Positions 8,034 through 16,113 of a stretch of DNA of 45,931 nucleotides are shown here, one piece after another. Location: the NCBI GenBank assembly GCA_002840755.1, contig PHBZ01000043.1, positions 1 to 45,931 on the forward strand, written 5' to 3'. Numbering within the stretch: the stretch's first letter is position 1; every line of letters begins with the position of its first letter. Made by a program: the position numbers and the translations under genes. The notes below the pieces were generated by a model. It searched no databases and was not told the origin of the DNA. It worked only from the letters and a program-made list of their open reading frames with translations. The stretch is from Chloroflexi bacterium HGW-Chloroflexi-10 (GTDB taxonomy: Bacteria; Chloroflexota; Anaerolineae; Anaerolineales; Anaerolineaceae).

Positions 8034-9959
8034 TTATTCAGAAATTGGAAAAACAATGGTAAAGGTGGAACCTTCTCCCATGATTGAATCAACCCAGATG
8101 CGCCCTTGGTGGTTTTCGACAATGGATTTTACAATAGCCAACCCCAAACCGGTTCCAGGAATTTCGGTACTGATATTCCCGGAGCGGTAAAACTTATCAA
8201 AGATATAAGGCAGATCCACCGAAGGAATGCCCACACCCTGGTCTTGAATTTGCATAATAATTTGTTTTTGTTCCAAGCGAAGTCGAACAAAAATCTGACT
8301 GTTGTTGGGAGAGTACTTAATGGCATTGCCCAGTAAATTTTCCAGCAATTGACGTATTTGCACCGGGCTACCAAAGATTTGCGGCAAATCATCCGGTAGC
8401 TCTACTTTAATATTCTGGTTACGCACCTGTAATTCCGCGAAGAGATTATCCACAGAATGTTCGATAAAATATTCCAGGTCTACCAACTCTTTGCGTGTAT
8501 CAAAACCGGCTTCAATGCGTCCTAGATTCAATAAATCATCTACCAGGCTGGTAATATTATGTACCGAAGTCTGGACTCGTTTGACAAATTCTTTTTGTAA
8601 GTCATTGATCGTTCCGGCTCTTTCGATTAATTCCGTATAGCCAAGGATAGCAGTCAGCGGAGAGCGTAGATCATGAGAAACTGTGCTGACAAAATCTGAT
8701 TTGATTCTGTCTAATTTTTTGAGATATGAGATGTCGTGAAGAGTAACAGCCAAACCTACACCGGGTATAGGGGTTACTTGCGCGCTGTAGGTATGTTCAT
8801 CTGAGGTATTTATTTCGGTGCGATTAGTGAGGTTCTCTTCACCTCGCAGGATTATTGACAGTAACTCAATATCCGTAAGAATGTTTTGTATAGGTGTACC
8901 TAATGGCACATTCTCTTCAAATTCAAAAGTATGGATGGCAGAGCGGTTTATCAACAAGATGCGATTATCCTGATCCAGGACCAGAACACCGTCTTCAATG
9001 CGGCTGATGATGGTTTGCAATTTGTTTTGTTCATTGGTTGTTTCGGTAAAGAGACGTGCATTTTCAATGGCAATGACTGCAAATTCCGCCAATGTAGAAA
9101 GCATAAGGACATCGTTTTGTTTGAAATTCTTGCGTGAGTGGCGGTTATCTACCCCCAAAACCCCAAAGACCTGTCCTTTGAGAATTAACGGCACGTAAAC
9201 CAGACTTTGTACCAGATAGGATGTCTTAATCTTTTGTGGGGTGCTGTCATCCAATACAACGGCTTCACCGGTTCGCAGAACCATACCGGCGAGAGAATCC
9301 TGAATGGGTAGTCGAAAAGTGCTGACAAAGTCCTCATTAAAATTTCGTGAGGCGCGCATATATAACTCACCGGTTTTTTCATCTAAAAGCAGCAGGCTGC
9401 CTTCTTCAGAACCGGTTAGTTCCACGGCGGCATCCACAATATGTTTTAATACATCATCCAGGTTTAATGTACTGGTGACTAGGCGGCCCAAACGGGTCAT
9501 GATTTCTAATTCATTTACCCGTGCCTGAAGTTGTTGTGTGGCACGCCGAGATTCGAGAAGGACATAGTTTTTGAGTAACTGAGTCTTTTTAATATTCGAT
9601 TCGACGGCGTGAACGATTTCATCCCGGGTAAGAGGAGGTGATAAATAATCATTAATACCCAGGCGGAGAGCGATTTTTAAAGTGGCAGGATCTTCCTGAG
9701 GCGTATAGAGCAGAATGGGTAAGATGGGGTGTTGTATTCGCAACTCTTCAACCCAGCTAAACGAATTTTCTTTCGCTATTGATTCTTCAACAATGATGAT
9801 AGCCGGTGGGAAAGGGGCCAGAAATTGTTTGGCATTTTGTATACTGGTGGCAACTTCTACCGTGTGCCCATTAGCCTTAATGATCCGCTCCATTAAGTAA
9901 TTGGTTTGGGTGTCTTTGTTGATGATTAATATGATTTGAGGTTGTGAAGGATTGGACAT
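8034..9959 (-). CDS. Pseudo-receiver-GAF-PAS-histidine kinase
   Basis: The 641-residue cytoplasmic signalling protein has, in order, a receiver-like domain (about 5-125), a short coiled linker, a GAF domain (about 150-305), a PAS-like domain (about 315-405), a HisKA dimerisation domain with the phospho-acceptor His in SHDLRSPL near 428, and a HATPase domain with NAIKYSP, DQGVGIP and GTGLGLAIVKS. Kinase motifs are intact. The receiver is not: the phosphorylatable Asp is Glu58 (IIIVEES) and the conserved Lys is Pro108 (LSPPL). No membrane segment is present. The start MSNPS at 9959 leaves seven bases after the upstream kinase stop; an in-frame ATG at 10001 would overlap it. Neither has a good ribosome site, so coupling is likely. 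Confidence 0.88.
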   Translation of the reverse strand: MSNPSQPQIILIINKDTQTNYLMERIIKANGHTVEVATSIQNAKQFLAPFPPAIIIVEESIAKENSFSWVEELRIQHPILPILLYTPQEDPATLKIALRLGINDYLSPPLTRDEIVHAVESNIKKTQLLKNYVLLESRRATQQLQARVNELEIMTRLGRLVTSTLNLDDVLKHIVDAAVELTGSEEGSLLLLDEKTGELYMRASRNFNEDFVSTFRLPIQDSLAGMVLRTGEAVVLDDSTPQKIKTSYLVQSLVYVPLILKGQVFGVLGVDNRHSRKNFKQNDVLMLSTLAEFAVIAIENARLFTETTNEQNKLQTIISRIEDGVLVLDQDNRILLINRSAIHTFEFEENVPLGTPIQNILTDIELLSIILRGEENLTNRTEINTSDEHTYSAQVTPIPGVGLAVTLHDISYLKKLDRIKSDFVSTVSHDLRSPLTAILGYTELIERAGTINDLQKEFVKRVQTSVHNITSLVDDLLNLGRIEAGFDTRKELVDLEYFIEHSVDNLFAELQVRNQNIKVELPDDLPQIFGSPVQIRQLLENLLGNAIKYSPNNSQIFVRLRLEQKQIIMQIQDQGVGIPSVDLPYIFDKFYRSGNISTEIPGTGLGLAIVKSIVENHQGRIWVDSIMGEGSTFTIVFPISE

Positions 9960-9966
9960 GATGCGT

Positions 9967-11631
9967 TTAATGCTCTGATTTGGATAAAGGCAGCAAAACA
10001 TGGAAGGTGGTGCCGAATTCGGGATGTTGATCTACCCATATTTTACCGTTATAAAATTGAACGATTTCACGGATAAGTTCCAGACTGATGCCTATTCCGC
10101 CGAACCGCTTTTTTAGATCGCCATTTTGCAGAGAGGGTTTGCGAAATATTTGGTCCCGGATGGACTGTGAAATAGTGCCAGTGTTACTGACCATCAGCAG
10201 AGCCAGGTGATTGGACTGCAAACTTGCTTGCATACGGATAATACCCTGTGCCTGGCAGTATTGAATAGCGTTGGTAAGTAACCCTTGAAGAATTTCACGG
10301 ATATGACCTGAATCCAAATCAAGCACAATTGGACTGCTAGAAAGTTCTACAGCTAATTGCAGTCGATGTTGTTGTACTAAAGGTAGAAAACGACTACTAA
10401 TATCTTTCACCAAATTGGTAAGATCGGTTATTTGACCACGGCTGCTGCCGCTACTAAGAGCTGCCGGAGTAATAGTATTGGTGATATTAACGGCAGTTTG
10501 CAGGTTTTCTTGAATCACAGTTAATGACTTGCGCTGTGTTGGGTTCCATTTGGCGGTTGGATCTTTCGTAAGTTCATCTAGAGCTGTTTGACCGTTGGCG
10601 TTGACTCGCCGGAATTGATTTTCCACAGCTTTTAATAATTCGTGGGTTACGCGTTCACTATATTGGGTATGGTTAGCAAGATTCTCCAGAGCATGGGCTC
10701 GTGCTTCAATGGCACGGAAAAGACGAGCATTGACCAGGGAAATGGAGGCGTAATCGGCAACAGCTTCAAGAAGATGCTGTTCACTTTCGTTAAAGGGCTG
10801 GGGTTGTTTACGCATCAATACCAAAATACCCATTACCTGGCGTTGAACTTTGATTGGCACAATCAGGATGGATTGTCCCATGCTTTTTACGCGAAAGCGT
10901 TTAATGGGTTCGCCATGCATGCTGAGTGTCTCACCGGACATGGCTACCAAAGAACTGATACCGTCATCCCAGGCTTGTTGCAGATGATCTTGCATGCTAT
11001 CCGGTAAATTGTGATGTGCCACCAGGATGAAAGTTTTCTCTTTTTCCTCTTCACGCATCAGGAACCAACCTAAATCGGCCAGACTAACCTGGGTGGCTAC
11101 CTGAATAATTTTGTCAAACAGTACACGTTGGTCGGTAATGGAGGTGACCGCTTTACCCATGCTGAAGATGGCTGTCAATTCACGGACACGTTGCTGTAAT
11201 TGTTGATTGGTATCTTTTAGTTTTCTCTCGAGCTGAGTCCGTTCACGTCTTTCGTGGACCTGTTTAAGAATTCGCTCCACAGCCTGTATAATTTCCGGTT
11301 CTTTGAGTGGCCAGGTAAAATAATCTGCTGCACCCAGCCGGAAAGTTTGAATTACTTCCGCCTCTTTACCTTTCTGAGCGATTACAATGATTGGAATATC
11401 TATACCCTGTGAACTTAGTGCAACCATCAGGTCTTTTCCGTTGAGCCCGGGCAAATTGATATCGGTGATAATTAAATCAGGAGCAATTTGCAGTGTTTTA
11501 CTGATAGCGCTGCTGGCTTCCCCCACGGTAAATACTTGATAGCCGGCAGAAGACAAGGCCTGCCGGCCTATAAAATCGCTGATGACAGGATCGTTTTCAA
11601 CGATGAGGATACGATCTTTAGCAGTATTCAC
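9967..11631 (-). CDS. Receiver-GAF protein with a degenerate histidine-kinase core
   Basis: The 554-residue protein begins with a receiver domain (about 5-122) that keeps the acidic pair and the acceptor Asp57 (IITDINLPG) but has Ala85 instead of Thr/Ser and Trp107 in place of the conserved Lys. A coiled linker and a GAF domain (about 150-305) follow. The dimerisation helix retains a His (THELLKAV, near 330) without the usual RTPL context. The ATPase domain keeps the N box (LLTNAIQY) and a G2-like GGIGISLELI, but the G1 Asp is Asn (SNTGT). It may therefore be a weak or non-catalytic kinase that regulates its neighbour. The start is GTG at 11631, with an extended -10 six bases upstream and no ribosome site, so it is probably leaderless. 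It forms an operon with the 8034-9959 kinase. Confidence 0.82.
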   Translation of the reverse strand: MNTAKDRILIVENDPVISDFIGRQALSSAGYQVFTVGEASSAISKTLQIAPDLIITDINLPGLNGKDLMVALSSQGIDIPIIVIAQKGKEAEVIQTFRLGAADYFTWPLKEPEIIQAVERILKQVHERRERTQLERKLKDTNQQLQQRVRELTAIFSMGKAVTSITDQRVLFDKIIQVATQVSLADLGWFLMREEEKEKTFILVAHHNLPDSMQDHLQQAWDDGISSLVAMSGETLSMHGEPIKRFRVKSMGQSILIVPIKVQRQVMGILVLMRKQPQPFNESEQHLLEAVADYASISLVNARLFRAIEARAHALENLANHTQYSERVTHELLKAVENQFRRVNANGQTALDELTKDPTAKWNPTQRKSLTVIQENLQTAVNITNTITPAALSSGSSRGQITDLTNLVKDISSRFLPLVQQHRLQLAVELSSSPIVLDLDSGHIREILQGLLTNAIQYCQAQGIIRMQASLQSNHLALLMVSNTGTISQSIRDQIFRKPSLQNGDLKKRFGGIGISLELIREIVQFYNGKIWVDQHPEFGTTFHVLLPLSKSEH

Positions 11632-11637
11632 TAGATA

Positions 11638-11646
11638 ATAATAGCA
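11638..11646 (-). promoter_or_regulatory. Extended -10 promoter giving a leaderless kinase mRNA
   Basis: On the minus strand TGC-TATTAT (TATTAT at 11643-11638) ends six bases before the GTG start at 11631. The -35 region is only an A/T tract. Transcription should begin at the start codon itself. Confidence 0.5.
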
Positions 11647-11827
11647 TGGAACTAAAAAAAATAATTTTCAATTTTGTAACAATATTTTTGTCTATTTTGG
11701 TTTCATAGTTAATATCTCTAACAGATGTCATTCAGAAAAGTCATGCACTTTGTTTTCACTTTATTTGTTCGATTGAATGAATTTTATAAAAAAAGTATAA
11801 GTATTGCATAAGAGTTTTCTCTTTCGC

Positions 11828-11857
11828 TTGACATTATTTCAGTGAATATCATAATAT
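11828..11857 (+). promoter_or_regulatory. Promoter giving a leaderless cbpA/dnaJ-like mRNA
   Basis: TTGACA (11828-11833) and TAATAT (11852-11857) are separated by 18 bases. The -10 ends six bases before the ATG at 11864, so the transcription start should be the A of the start codon. There is no Shine-Dalgarno. Confidence 0.75.
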
Positions 11858-11863
11858 GAGAGT

Positions 11864-12787
11864 ATGGAATATAAAGATTATTATAAAATTCTCGGTGTTG
11901 AACGAAACGCAACAGAAGATGAAATTAAGAAGGCATATCGCAAACTGGCGATGAAATATCATCCTGATCGTAACCCGGGAAATAAATCAGCAGAAGATAA
12001 ATTTAAGGAAATCAACGAGGCGAATGAAGTACTCAGCGATTCTCAAAAGCGCGCCCGTTATAATCAACTAGGCGAGTCTTATACCCAGTGGCAACAGCGT
12101 GGTGGTAATGCTACCAATTTTAATTGGGAGGATTGGATATCACAGAAGCAAGGCGGCGGCGGCGCCCGTGTGGATGTTAATGATATTGGCGATATTTTTG
12201 GTACAGGTTTTTCCGATTTTTTCAGTGCAATTTTTAGTGGTGCACCATCCGGTTTTGGAGGCACGTCGCGCAGGACGCAAACCCGGCGAGCAGTACAACC
12301 ACGCAATTATGAACAACCGGTCAAGATCCGCTTTATGGAGGCATTTGAGGGCGCCAGCCGGGTTTTACAATTAAACGATCGCAAGATCGAGGTTAAGATT
12401 CCTGCTGGTTCGAAAACTGGAACCAGGGTGCGTGTTCCGGGTGTGGGTCCCAACCAATCCGATGTGTATTTGGTGGTAGAAGTGGAAAACGATAATCGTT
12501 TTGAGCGCCAGGAAGACGATTTGTACGTTGATGTACAGGTTGATTTATATACTGCAGTGTTGGGTGGACAGGTGAAAGTTGGAACGCCAAAAGGAGATGT
12601 TATGCTTTCGATTCCGGTAGGTACTCAACCGGGACGGATTATCCGCTTGGCAGGCAGAGGCATGCCGCTCCTGAGAAAGCCTAATCAATTTGGAGATCTG
12701 TATGCTCGCATCAAGGTAAGGTTGCCTTCTCAATTATCGGTAAATCAAAAGTCCCTGTTTGAACAACTGCGAGATTCTAAAGATTGA
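11864..12787 (+). CDS. DnaJ-class co-chaperone (CbpA-like)
   Basis: The 307-residue product opens with a J domain (about 3-68) containing DYYKILGV and the HPD tripeptide (KYHPDRNPG), which stimulates the ATPase of DnaK-type Hsp70. A Gly/Phe-rich region (about 80-150, GGGGARVD, FGGTSRRTQ) and two C-terminal beta-sandwich substrate-binding domains follow (RFMEAFEGASR, IPAGSKTGTRVRVPG, IPVGTQPGRIIRLAGRGMP). The zinc-finger repeats of true DnaJ are absent, which places it with CbpA-type proteins. It lies upstream of an HtrA-like protease and a baeRF protein on the same strand, a plausible protein quality-control group. The promoter arrangement predicts a leaderless message. Confidence 0.92.
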   Translation: MEYKDYYKILGVERNATEDEIKKAYRKLAMKYHPDRNPGNKSAEDKFKEINEANEVLSDSQKRARYNQLGESYTQWQQRGGNATNFNWEDWISQKQGGGGARVDVNDIGDIFGTGFSDFFSAIFSGAPSGFGGTSRRTQTRRAVQPRNYEQPVKIRFMEAFEGASRVLQLNDRKIEVKIPAGSKTGTRVRVPGVGPNQSDVYLVVEVENDNRFERQEDDLYVDVQVDLYTAVLGGQVKVGTPKGDVMLSIPVGTQPGRIIRLAGRGMPLLRKPNQFGDLYARIKVRLPSQLSVNQKSLFEQLRDSKD

Positions 12788-12823
12788 TTGTATCGTTGGT
12801 TGTTATTTTGAAAGGTATAAAAG

Positions 12824-14017
12824 ATGAATAGAAAATTAACCCTTTTAGTGGTAGCAGTTGTTTTGATAATAACAATGGCTTGTTCTTTTCTTCCCAGGAA
12901 CATACCATTTCCTTTAAATGAGACTGAACCAGAGCAAACAGTTGTTGTGCCGATTTCGACAGAGGTAAGTACTACTCAATTGGAAGTCTTCGAGCAAAAC
13001 TCTGCGCAGGTATTGGACCTAGCAGGTCGAGAGGCTATCCTGACAGCCTTGTTCGAAAGGGTAAATCCGGGAGTAGTTTCCATACAGACGTTGACTGCAG
13101 AGGGTGGTGGATTAGGCTCCGGATTTGTTTATGATCTGGAAGGTCATATTGTTACGAATTACCACGTTGTAGAAGATGCTACTGATCTTGAGGTGGATTT
13201 CCCTTCGGGATATAAAGTGCGCGGTAAAGTTATCGCAACCGATCTTGATTCTGATCTGGCTGTGATTAAAGTGGATGCGCTGCAAAGCGAATTATTTCCT
13301 ATTCCTTTGGCAGACTCTGATTTATTAAAAGTTGGGCAGACGGTGATAGCAATTGGCAATCCTTTTGGTTTGTCCAGCACGATGACAATTGGGATCGTAT
13401 CTGCCAAAGGGCGCACTTTAAGTTCCTTCCGGGAATCGGGTACAGGCAGCTATTTTTCAGCCGGCGATGTCATTCAGACAGATGCTGCTATTAACCCAGG
13501 TAATTCTGGCGGCCCATTGCTCAATTTAAATGGTGAAGTGGTTGGTATTAACCGCGCTATTCGAACTGATTCCTCAAACACGAATGGAGAGCCTGTTAAT
13601 AGTGGTATAGGATTTTCCATTTCCAGTAATATTGTTAGTCGCGTGGTGCCATATCTAATTAACGATGGATTTTATGATTATCCATATGTAGGCATAACCA
13701 GTCAGGAAGATCTTACCCTGATTGAGCGTGAAGCTTTAGATATTGAACAATTAACAGGTGCTTATATACTATCTGTCAGTCCGAACAGTCCAGCTGAAAG
13801 GGCGGGTTTGGTTGGTGGCAGTCGTGATACCAATATCCCCCTGCTATTTTCTGGGGGTGATTTAATAGTTGCGGTAGATGGCCGTCCAGTGCGGGTCTTC
13901 GGTGATTTCCTGAGCTATATAATGGCTAATAGGAGCCCTGGAGAAGAAATTGTGCTGACGATAATTCGTGATGGAGTTGAAAAGGAGGTGTCTTTAACTT
14001 TAGATAAACGTCCCTAA
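12824..14017 (+). CDS. HtrA/DegP-type serine protease lipoprotein with PDZ domain
   Basis: The 397-residue protein has a signal peptide ending in the lipobox TMAC (Cys20), so the protease domain should sit outside the membrane on a lipid anchor. The trypsin-like S1C domain shows the full triad: His114 (TNYHVV), Asp144 (DSDLAVIKV) and Ser228 (NPGNSGGPLL). A C-terminal PDZ domain (about 285-390, YPYVGITSQ, GGDLIVAVDGRPV) should recognise unfolded or exposed C-termini. Most HtrA proteins use a transmembrane anchor, so the lipobox is a variation. It is 36 bases downstream of the DnaJ-like gene and 34 bases upstream of the baeRF gene, so the three are probably co-transcribed. A weak AAAGGT ribosome site precedes the ATG. 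Confidence 0.92.
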   Translation: MNRKLTLLVVAVVLIITMACSFLPRNIPFPLNETEPEQTVVVPISTEVSTTQLEVFEQNSAQVLDLAGREAILTALFERVNPGVVSIQTLTAEGGGLGSGFVYDLEGHIVTNYHVVEDATDLEVDFPSGYKVRGKVIATDLDSDLAVIKVDALQSELFPIPLADSDLLKVGQTVIAIGNPFGLSSTMTIGIVSAKGRTLSSFRESGTGSYFSAGDVIQTDAAINPGNSGGPLLNLNGEVVGINRAIRTDSSNTNGEPVNSGIGFSISSNIVSRVVPYLINDGFYDYPYVGITSQEDLTLIEREALDIEQLTGAYILSVSPNSPAERAGLVGGSRDTNIPLLFSGGDLIVAVDGRPVRVFGDFLSYIMANRSPGEEIVLTIIRDGVEKEVSLTLDKRP

Positions 14018-14051
14018 TTGTTGGCTTTTTGCATCAACAGAGGAGGTTAAT

Positions 14052-15149
14052 ATGTTTTCAGAGAAAGACCTGCGTGAATTAGTCGATTATCACGCACCGA
14101 CGGAGTTGTTGAGTATCTATTTAAACACGGATCCATCATTGGGAAATGCAGATTCGTATCGTTTAAGATTGCGCACAATGTTGAAATCGGTTAATCTGAG
14201 CGCAGATGCAGATCGGGTAGAACAGTTTTTCGCTACCGAATACGATTGGACCGGCCGCAGTGTAGCTATTTTTTCAGATTCAGAAGGAGATTTTTTCCGG
14301 ATGTATCAAATGGCAGTACCTGTGCAAGATCTGGTTCACGTTGGTGTACGGGCAAATGTTCGTCCTTTAGCAGGTCTATTAGATAGTTATGGTGGTTATG
14401 GCGTGGTGCTGGTAGATAAACAAGGCGCACGCCTATTTCATTTCCATTTAGGTGAATTACGCGAACAGGAAGGTGTAGTTGGTGCCGCAATTCGTCAGTC
14501 TAAGGGTGGCGGTTCTGCCATGACCGGCATGCGTGGGGGTGCAGCAACGCAAACCCGCGTAGTTGAAGAGACTGTAGAACGCAACATCCGTGATTCAGTA
14601 GAGTTTGCGATCCAATTTTTTGAAGAACAACATATCCGCAGAATATTATTAAGCGGTACTGAAGAAAATGTAGCTTTGTTTCGAAGTTACATGCCCAAGT
14701 CGTGGCAAAGTCTGGTTGTAGGTACATTTTCTGTCGCCATGACAGCTTCCAATAACGAAGTGCTGAGTCGGGCGATGGAGGTTGGCTTTGAAGCTGAGAA
14801 AAATCGTGAGAAACTCTTGGTGGAAAGATTAATTACCCAGGCTGCTAAACACAGTAATGCTATAACAGGCCTGGAGCCAACCTTGAAGGCTGTATCAGAA
14901 AGCCGTGTTCAGACCCTGGTGGTCCATAGCGGTTTTCACGCAGTCGGTTATCGCTGCCCGGATTGCCAGACGTTGACTTCTGATCCGGAGTTTGGTTGCT
15001 CCAATTGTGAAGAACCGGCCGAAGAAGTGGAAGATGTGGTTTCCCTGGCTATTACTACTGTGTTAGCAAACGGTGGTGAGGTGGAAGTAGTGCAGGATAA
15101 TGTGGAATTGAAAAAGGCAGGAGCTGTAGGAGCTTTTCTGCGATATTAA
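14052..15149 (+). CDS. baeRF-family (eRF1-like) protein with C-terminal zinc ribbon
   Basis: The 365-residue product resembles the bacterial members of the archaeo-eukaryotic release-factor superfamily. It begins ELVDYHAPTELLSIYLNTDP, has a GYGVVLVDKQGARLFHFHLGE strand region, a Gly-rich loop followed by the long basic/acidic helix TRVVEETVERNIRDSVEF, and an ILLSGTEENV segment of domain 3. The catalytic GGQ tripeptide expected before the helix is replaced by GGA (and GGG slightly earlier), so it is unlikely to hydrolyse peptidyl-tRNA in the eRF1 way. The C-terminus has CPDC and CSNC about 15 residues apart (near 301-318), a zinc ribbon. AGAGGAGG precedes the ATG. A role in ribosome rescue or stress is inferred only from superfamily and neighbours. 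Confidence 0.75.
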   Translation: MFSEKDLRELVDYHAPTELLSIYLNTDPSLGNADSYRLRLRTMLKSVNLSADADRVEQFFATEYDWTGRSVAIFSDSEGDFFRMYQMAVPVQDLVHVGVRANVRPLAGLLDSYGGYGVVLVDKQGARLFHFHLGELREQEGVVGAAIRQSKGGGSAMTGMRGGAATQTRVVEETVERNIRDSVEFAIQFFEEQHIRRILLSGTEENVALFRSYMPKSWQSLVVGTFSVAMTASNNEVLSRAMEVGFEAEKNREKLLVERLITQAAKHSNAITGLEPTLKAVSESRVQTLVVHSGFHAVGYRCPDCQTLTSDPEFGCSNCEEPAEEVEDVVSLAITTVLANGGEVEVVQDNVELKKAGAVGAFLRY

Positions 15150-15168
15150 AAATTCGGCTATTCGAAAA

Positions 15169-15201
15169 ACAAAACGGCTGACACAATGTCAGCCGTTTTG
15201 T
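15169..15201. terminator. Bidirectional terminator between convergent genes
   Basis: A perfect 15-base-pair stem (15169-15183 with 15187-15201) with loop CAA lies between the baeRF gene and the convergent coiled-coil membrane protein gene. A- and T-rich arms allow it to work in both directions. Confidence 0.88.
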
Positions 15202-15213
15202 TGATGGATTGAG

Positions 15214-16104
15214 TTATGGTGTGGCGGTTGGTATTGGTGTAGGCTCAGGAGTGCCTGCCGGAGTTGGGGTGCCAGTGGGTTGTGCTTCGTCCTGAGGTGT
15301 TTCTATAATGGTCTCGGGAGAAGGGGTCGGCTGTGTTAGTAAGCCATTCGACATCATGCTCCACAGAATTTCCAAATCATCATTTGCCAGCTCCGGATGT
15401 GCCGGCAAGTTACTGATGGCCAAATCTAGTCGTGCACGCCATAATAACAGTAAGTCTTGTTCTTTAAAGCTGGCTTTGGTGATCAAGTTAGCCAACATTG
15501 TGCTGGCCAGTTCTAGTTCCGTTTTTGCTGATCCATAATTATCCTGCAACAGATATAAACGACTACGGTTGATTTGCTGCATTGTTTTTATGGTTTGTAC
15601 ATCCAGATAAATGGGCTGAATGAGCGCATCAATTTCGAGTTCATCCAGATTTTTTTGCAGCCCGAGCTGTTCTTCGGATAAACTTGTTTGATTTTTTTCC
15701 AAAGCAGCTAATGCTTTTTCAGCGTTTTCCAATTTTCTGTTCAGATTTCCTATATCTGTGATGAGGGTTTCTAATTTGCGGGTGATTTCTTCCTGAACTG
15801 CTGATAATTCGGTGATTCGGTCCAGATCCTGAGTGTATTGAACCTCCAGGTTTGATAAGCGTTTTTCCAGGGAATCATTGCGTTGTTGCAGTAGTACCCA
15901 TTGTTCATTTACGCGTTGATCGATATGGGAGAGTGCCACCGTATTTTGTTGTGTAGGGATGATTGCCTCGCTGAAGAGATAAGCGCCGGCGGCATACAGC
16001 GCAGCGCCAATGATCAACCCGATTAGTATTGCGATGATTAGTCGCAACAGTCCGCGAAAGAAGTTGCCGATTCCGGAGGGTTGTTTGTCGTTATTCTGAG
16101 TCAT
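15214..16104 (-). CDS. Single-pass membrane protein with long coiled coil and Pro/Thr-rich tail
   Basis: I do not recognise a family. The 296-residue protein has a short cytoplasmic N-terminus, one transmembrane helix (about 20-48, GLLRLIIAILIGLIIGAA), then a long predicted coiled coil (about 60-165, many Leu/Glu/Lys/Gln heptads), a helical region (about 165-245) and a Pro/Thr/Glu-rich C-terminal tail (about 250-296, PTGTPTPAGTPEPTP). The bulk should lie outside the membrane by the positive-inside rule. It starts nine bases after the stop of the helix-hairpin-helix membrane protein upstream, with TGAGGT as ribosome site, so the two are co-transcribed and probably act together. The tail resembles wall-spanning linkers. 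Confidence 0.7.
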   Translation of the reverse strand: MTQNNDKQPSGIGNFFRGLLRLIIAILIGLIIGAALYAAGAYLFSEAIIPTQQNTVALSHIDQRVNEQWVLLQQRNDSLEKRLSNLEVQYTQDLDRITELSAVQEEITRKLETLITDIGNLNRKLENAEKALAALEKNQTSLSEEQLGLQKNLDELEIDALIQPIYLDVQTIKTMQQINRSRLYLLQDNYGSAKTELELASTMLANLITKASFKEQDLLLLWRARLDLAISNLPAHPELANDDLEILWSMMSNGLLTQPTPSPETIIETPQDEAQPTGTPTPAGTPEPTPIPTATP

Positions 16105-16113
16105 TTTTTAACC

